Part shown: positions 7,301 through 10,461 of the stretch, piece by piece | How the letters are laid out: each line of letters begins with the position of its first letter | How positions within the stretch are numbered: the first letter of the stretch is position 1 | Origin: Pavlovales sp. CCMP2436 | Lineage: Eukaryota; Haptophyta; Pavlovophyceae; Pavlovales | Reading direction: 5' to 3' | Assembly (NCBI GenBank): GCA_026770615.1 | Contig: MU631764.1 | Coordinates: forward strand, 89,080 to 99,540 | Length of the DNA: 10,461 nucleotides | The notes under the pieces: generated by a model | Database searches by the model: none | Told to the model about the DNA's origin: nothing | The model's input: only the letters and a program-made list of their open reading frames with translations | Made by a program: the position numbers and the translations under genes

Positions 7301-7534
7301 TTACCCGCTGCGCGATGCCGTGAGCAATTCACCGAGGGTCTTATTCTGTCGTACTCTGCCTCCTGTAGTAATTCGGTGTATCCATGTGGTACTGCCGATC
7401 CTCGGGTGGTGCGGGGTGTCTGCGTAAAATAGGTCGATAATGTCGCCCACTTTGCCGGGGTCTCTGCTTACTTTCAGCACCTCGATGTCTGTTCCCATGA
7501 CTGTCGCTATGCTGTGGAGCATGTTGTCTGACAT
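7301..7534 (-). CDS. C-terminal half of OTU-like domain (frame-shifted fragment)
   Basis: The frame reads AAWMSDNMLHSIATVMGTDI just upstream and through its first Met, then EVLKVSRDPGKV and IIDLFYADTPHHPRI. The pattern W-x-S-x-x-x-L-x-x-[IL]-A-x-x-[ML]-G-x-x-I-x-V-L followed by an I-x-L-x-Y strand is how the second half of OTU domains looks. The catalytic His is uncertain: it could be in PHHPRI, or in RQYHMDTP, which reads in the next frame over. It connects to 7507-7875 through a one-base frame change near 7540. Alone it would not be functional. Confidence 0.65.
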   Translation of the reverse strand: MSDNMLHSIATVMGTDIEVLKVSRDPGKVGDIIDLFYADTPHHPRIGSTTWIHRITTGGRVRQNKTLGELLTASRSG

Positions 7535-7875
7535 CCATGCGGCCTGGTTTGCTGGGAAGTGGGAAGGCCGTGTTTTGCTTGCGCTGCTATTGGCCAGAAG
7601 TTGGGTCGCTTACTGTGGTCTAGATCATTCCCCATGGGGTCATCCGGGTCTATATCCGGTCTATATAGCCTGAGGGCCTTCTTAACCTCCACCGGAAGGG
7701 CGATTGCTAGTATGATTGCCGCCTCCCGTAATTGTATGGCTGCGTTCCAGCTGGCTGGTCGCCCTGGGTTCTTTAGTGCCGCATAAATCAGGCAGTTTCC
7801 GTCGCCATTCACGTGTTCTGGGGCTAGCGCTACTGACGCCAACAGGCTATTTAAGTTGCCGGCCGGGGCTCGCAT
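7507..7875 (-). CDS. OTU-like cysteine protease, N-terminal half with catalytic Cys
   Basis: Residues 22-37 read VNGDGNCLIYAALKNP. DGNC followed by a hydrophobic helix is the signature of the OTU (ovarian tumour) cysteine protease family, with Asp25 and Cys28 (codon at 7792-7794) as the expected catalytic pair. A typical R-E-A helix follows (QLREAAIILAIAL). The frame is lost near residue 110, where the sequence of the second half continues in another frame. The reading frame upstream of the Met is open only to a stop near 7936, beyond which the Pro-rich frame must supply the N-terminus. Role inferred: polyprotein processing or deubiquitination for the retroelement. Confidence 0.72.
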   Translation of the reverse strand: MRAPAGNLNSLLASVALAPEHVNGDGNCLIYAALKNPGRPASWNAAIQLREAAIILAIALPVEVKKALRLYRPDIDPDDPMGNDLDHSKRPNFWPIAAQAKHGLPTSQQTRPHGCQTTCSTA

Positions 7876-8291
7876 CCGTTGCGCTGTGATGTCTTGGTCG
7901 TCCCTATTGTCACTTGGTGGTTGCTGGTTTCTGCTCTATTTTTCTTGCATGGCGGTGGTCGTGGGAGGTTCTGGCTAGGCAGGCGTTTTGTACCGGGGGT
8001 TTTTTCGGGGTAGTTGGCCTTTTTGTGTGGCAGCGCTTTTGGATGGCTTAGGCTGGCGGGGCGTTTGCGTGTGGGGGCTGCTGGGTTGCCAGCGCTGGGT
8101 TGGGATGCTGCTCGGTGACGTGGCTGTTCATTCGGTCTGGCGGAGGGCTGTGTCGGTGGGCTTGGTGTGGCAGACGGGCGATCGCTTGGGGTGGGTGGGT
8201 TTGGCGTGGGCGAGTCATCTTGGCTCGATGTGGGGTGATCGGGGGTTTGGGATGGGGTCTGGCTGGTGGGCATTGGGTCTTCTTTTTCCAT
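7851..8291 (-). CDS. Pro/Ser/Thr-rich, then Lys/Arg-rich linker
   Basis: The frame codes about 146 residues dominated by Pro, Ser and Thr at first (SQTPSQTPDHPTSSQDDS) and by Lys and Arg later (HKKANYPEKTPGTKRLPS; CKKNRAETSNHQV). It overlaps the linker frame upstream and the OTU frame downstream, so it is probably the disordered spacer before the OTU domain. Another minus frame (8048-8362) is also Pro-rich, and GC-rich sequence makes either possible. No domain is recognised. Confidence 0.45.
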   Translation of the reverse strand: MEKEDPMPTSQTPSQTPDHPTSSQDDSPTPNPPTPSDRPSATPSPPTQPSARPNEQPRHRAASQPSAGNPAAPTRKRPASLSHPKALPHKKANYPEKTPGTKRLPSQNLPRPPPCKKNRAETSNHQVTIGTTKTSQRNGCEPRPAT

Positions 8292-8634
8292 TTCTGAGTG
8301 TCATTCTGTTTCTTCTTGCGCTCGATGGCGGCCCGCCTTTCGGCGGTCTGGGATGCCCACATTGCGTTTTGGTACTTTGCACCTCGAAGCTAGAGGTTCC
8401 GTCTGACGTGGCTGCAACCATGGATTTTATCGCCTCGTCGCGCAGTTGGTGCATCGCTAGGCTATACCCTAGAAGGGCTAAGTAGAGCTCGCCTGGTTTG
8501 GGGGCGTTGCCTGGCTCATTATCATCTTCATCGCCTGGCGTCCCCGCTGTTATCTTTCCTTTGGTACTCACGCCCACTCGTCCGGCATAATAATCGGGCC
8601 TTTGAATAATTTTGGTGGCTGTTCTGTCTGCCAT
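8215..8634 (-). CDS. Retroelement linker following the zinc finger
   Basis: The segment reads TKIIQRPDYYAGRVGVSTKG, an acidic stretch (GDEDDNEPG), then GELYLALLGYSLAMHQLRDE. It directly continues the region after the CCHC finger once a frame change near 8660 is allowed. The LLGYSLAMHQLRDEAIKSM part looks like an amphipathic helix. I recognise no named domain. Confidence 0.45.
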   Translation of the reverse strand: MADRTATKIIQRPDYYAGRVGVSTKGKITAGTPGDEDDNEPGNAPKPGELYLALLGYSLAMHQLRDEAIKSMVAATSDGTSSFEVQSTKTQCGHPRPPKGGPPSSARRNRMTLRNGKRRPNAHQPDPIPNPRSPHIEPR

Positions 8635-9043
8635 GCGTCCGAGGCGTGGGGCTAGAATCGCAGTGGAGCTCGTGGCGTAGTTCGTCTGTCTTCTTACACT
8701 CGTGGTAGAGGTGGTGCTTCGTGTCTCGGGAGTTCCGCAACTTACACGGGGGGCAGTTGTAGCTCAGTGGTTCGTCTTTTCCGTCTATAGTAATGGTTGT
8801 GGTAGTCAGGGGTGGTTCTTTTTTGATCCATTCTGCGTTGTAGAGGGTTGACCAATGGACGATCTGTAGAAAATGCTTCGTAAGGCTTTCTTTAGGCCAT
8901 TCGCCTTTGGCTGGGAGGTGGATAGCTGCTGTGCTCTCTTTGAGCCATGCCTGTTCAATATTGGCCATCTTTCCGGCGCCCGGGGTGTGTGAGGGGGCTT
9001 CTAGCCATGAGGTGAAACCTGGCCACCCTGTCGATGATTTCAA
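8528..9043 (-). CDS. Retroelement segment with C-x2-C-x10-H-x4-C zinc finger
   Basis: Residues 97-116 read CPPC, then RDTKHHLYHEC, giving Cys97, Cys100, His111 and Cys116 (8696-8755). The pattern CPxC..(D/E)T..H.L..C...(L)R is the one found after RNase H, or after reverse transcriptase, in many non-LTR retrotransposons (zf-RVT type). The preceding 90 residues (KHFLQIVHWSTLYNAEWIKK) fit a helical spacer. The frame joins the RNase H frame through a frame change around 8955-9043. The alternative reading as the CCHC of a restriction-like endonuclease is possible, but no PD..D motif follows. Confidence 0.65.
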   Translation of the reverse strand: MKSSTGWPGFTSWLEAPSHTPGAGKMANIEQAWLKESTAAIHLPAKGEWPKESLTKHFLQIVHWSTLYNAEWIKKEPPLTTTTITIDGKDEPLSYNCPPCKLRNSRDTKHHLYHECKKTDELRHELHCDSSPTPRTHGRQNSHQNYSKARLLCRTSGREYQRKDNSGDARR

Positions 9044-10145
9044 TTCGTGCCGTGCTAGGGTCCGATGTGATTAGGTCACCTGTGCTGGCTTCTGCTAGTG
9101 ACCACTTGTGGGCAGTGAGGGTGTTTTGTGTGAGATGGGCTGACGCCGGTGCTCCTGTCACTGCTACCCTTTTCTCTCCCCAATCGCTGAGTACATTTTG
9201 TGTGGATTTTATTGTTTCATCGGACTGCCGATGGGGAGGTCGCTGAAGATATTTTGAAAAAAGTCCTGTCACGCGCATGAGGGCCCAGGGGGCTACGATT
9301 CTGATGCCTGATAAGGGGTCAGTGTGCACAGCCCCTGTCGGGTTTAAAAGCGTTGCAATTTCGTCATCATCTCCGGTGTGTGCCGGAGTGTGTTTTATTG
9401 TGCGGGTTTTTCCTTGGCCTCTGTCTCGTTTTATAAGGGCAAATAACCTGCAAAAGTGGGGGTTTGCATCGTAGCTCGTGGCGTTGGGGATGCCGTGTGG
9501 TGTTGTGTTCCGGTCTGACGCGTGGCTGGTTATGCGTTTGACGCCTGTGTCGTGGTCCCATCCGATCTCTAAATTTGGTACATGCTCTAGGGATTGGAGG
9601 GCTAGTGAGACCGAGTTGCATTCTGAGTTTACGACTGTTTGTGCGCCCCCAAAGGTGCATGTAATGATGTGTGCCACTGGGGATATAGGTCCCGTTGCAC
9701 CCTTGGCGTGGGTGTAATAGCATGGTGCTCCTGCTGCCATGGGTATCCCTCCCCGTCCTGCTTCGATAAATGAGTCATCTACCCCTACGTGGCGGCTGCA
9801 TAGGGTCGGTCTCTCGGATGACGGTGGGCAGTGTCTGACTGCGTGAATGAGCTTTGTGTGTCGGGTGATGAAGCGGTAGTTTGTGGGCCCGCCGAGGGTT
9901 AGTAGTAATTCCGGGACTAATGTTCGTAGGATTTCGCGCGTATGAAATGGTGGGACCTTAGTGTTGGTGAGATGCGTAAGGTAAGGTTCGGTAAACAGGG
10001 TAATTGCTGCTGCATTGACTGCGTTGATGTCGGCATTTTCGGAAAGAAGATGAATCCCAACGCAACATCGTTCAAAATGTACTGTGTAGGGCTGCGGCGG
10101 CAGAGGCGTGGCCGAGGCGAGGCATGGGAGCCGGGGTGCACACAC
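8955..10145 (-). CDS. Retroelement RNase H-like domain
   Basis: Long minus frame of 396 codons. RNase HI-type features are HVGVDDSFIEAG (Asp123 or Asp124), NSECNSVSLALQSL (Glu175), IGWDHDTGVK (Asp197) and KHTPAHTGDDDEIATLLN (His256, acidic cluster 259-262). The Glu-to-Asp spacing of 22 residues equals that of E. coli RNase HI (E48-D70), and Asp197 to Asp261 is 64, equal to D70-D134, although the local fit around the last acidic residue is loose. The first gap (about 52) is longer than in E. coli. About 115 residues precede the domain with no reverse transcriptase motif; the start Met is arbitrary. Family role: removal of RNA from RNA/DNA hybrids during reverse transcription. Confidence 0.68.
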   Translation of the reverse strand: MCAPRLPCLASATPLPPQPYTVHFERCCVGIHLLSENADINAVNAAAITLFTEPYLTHLTNTKVPPFHTREILRTLVPELLLTLGGPTNYRFITRHTKLIHAVRHCPPSSERPTLCSRHVGVDDSFIEAGRGGIPMAAGAPCYYTHAKGATGPISPVAHIITCTFGGAQTVVNSECNSVSLALQSLEHVPNLEIGWDHDTGVKRITSHASDRNTTPHGIPNATSYDANPHFCRLFALIKRDRGQGKTRTIKHTPAHTGDDDEIATLLNPTGAVHTDPLSGIRIVAPWALMRVTGLFSKYLQRPPHRQSDETIKSTQNVLSDWGEKRVAVTGAPASAHLTQNTLTAHKWSLAEASTGDLITSDPSTARIEIIDRVARFHLMARSPLTHPGRRKDGQY

Positions 10146-10166
10146 TCACACCCTTTGGTGTGAGTG
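10143..10166. repeat. Perfect 10-bp hairpin, 4-base loop
   Basis: cactcacacc (10143-10152) and ggtgtgagtg (10157-10166) are exact reverse complements around cttt. It overlaps the first codon of the long RNase H frame on the minus strand. It may mark a boundary or a 5' structured region of the retroelement copy. Confidence 0.65.
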
Positions 10167-10200
10167 CTGGTGCATGAGGATTTGGGTCGATCGCTCGACC

Positions 10201-10444
10201 TCAGCCTGACGTCGACCAAGCCAGAACTGAACAACACCTGTTGAACCATGCTGAGCCGCTAATACGACTCCAGCGCTTTGTTTTCGGCTTCCTCATCATC
10301 CACCACTTCTACCAGCTCCCCACTTCGGCGTAGCGCGTAGGAGCCTGCGTCAGAGCGCTTAGATCAGCCTGACTTGAACTTGAAATGTAACGCCAGCACG
10401 AACCCCCCTACATTTATATTCTGTAACACCATGCTGAGCCGCTA
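10201..10444. repeat. Paired direct repeats bounding two 60-80 bp blocks
   Basis: tcagcctgac occurs at 10201-10210 and 10364-10373, and accatgctgagccgcta occurs at 10245-10261 and 10428-10444, in the same order both times. The bases between the two motifs differ, giving blocks of 61 and 81 bases. This looks like a diverged tandem repeat of about 165-185 bp. No gene is seen from 10146 to the window end. Confidence 0.65.
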
Positions 10445-10461
10445 TAAATATATTTATGATA

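Larger units (their letters stand above)
7301..10145 (-). mobile_element. Degenerate retroelement remnant: RNase H, CCHC finger, Pro-rich linker, OTU protease
   Basis: Five consecutive minus-strand segments in changing frames (10145-8955, 9043-8528, 8634-8215, 8291-7851, 7875-7507 with 7534-7301) form a plausible C-terminal polyprotein. RNase H followed by a CxxC..H..C finger is the usual C-terminal order in many non-LTR retrotransposons. OTU-type cysteine protease domains are known in some retroelements, and from memory in the Dualen/RandI group of green algae, which also carry RNase H. No reverse transcriptase, endonuclease, poly(A) tail, LTR or target duplication is visible, so clade and ends are undetermined. 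The frame changes point to a decayed copy, though base-call indels would look the same. Confidence 0.75.

Noticed and set aside
7988..8485. 165-codon + frame rich in Gly/Trp/Leu
   Set aside because: It is the complement of the Pro-rich linker; the residue bias follows from that strand and no domain is visible.
8696..8755. CCHC of a restriction-like endonuclease
   Set aside because: The finger fits, but no following conserved PD..D or RHD-type signature was found in any frame, so the zf-RVT reading is preferred.
9034..9717. Plus-strand frames of 65-79 codons across the retroelement
   Set aside because: They are antisense to the RNase H frame, which has recognisable motifs; these have none.
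10143..10166. Helitron 3' hairpin
   Set aside because: The hairpin is the right size, but no CTRR end follows and no Rep/helicase sequence is seen; OTU alone is not enough.

Overview
The window looks like nuclear DNA of an intron-rich eukaryote, most likely a protist or alga. The reasons are a GC-rich gene split by short GT-AG introns, AT-rich intergenic DNA, microsatellite-filled introns and retroelement debris. I cannot name the species. No rRNA, tRNA, prokaryotic operon or CRISPR array was seen.

Region 1 (1-4025, + strand): the 3' two-thirds of a gene for an Rrp6/EXOSC10-type nuclear exosome exonuclease. The N-terminus, including the first catalytic (DxE) motif, lies upstream of base 1. 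Eight or nine exons carry, in order, the rest of the DEDD-Y 3'-5' exonuclease domain, an HRDC domain, a Lys/Ala/Pro-rich linker and a tail with an acidic run, a basic NLS-like patch and a long Gly/Arg (RGG) tract. Several introns hold their own simple repeat. One splice-donor region is duplicated 88 bp downstream and may define a 36-bp micro-exon.

Region 2 (about 4026-7290): mostly non-coding and repeat-derived. It holds two copies of a 198-bp tandem repeat. The second copy is interrupted by a 166-bp MITE-like element with 23-bp terminal inverted repeats and a TA target duplication; the first copy shows the uninterrupted site. Some hairpins and a 76-bp shard of a retroelement RNase H region (6851-6926) also lie here.

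Region 3 (7301-10145, - strand): the remains of a retroelement, probably a non-LTR type. Read 5'->3' on the minus strand it has an RNase H-like domain, a C-x2-C-x10-H-x4-C zinc finger, a linker, a Pro-rich basic region and an OTU-type cysteine protease domain. The reading frame changes several times, so this is a decayed copy or one with indel errors. No reverse transcriptase is inside the window; it would lie beyond base 10461, or the copy is 5'-truncated. The last 300 bases hold a perfect hairpin and a duplicated pair of short direct repeats.

The exosome gene and the retroelement have no visible functional link. The retroelement, tandem repeats and MITE form a repeat-rich block 3' of a housekeeping RNA-decay gene.
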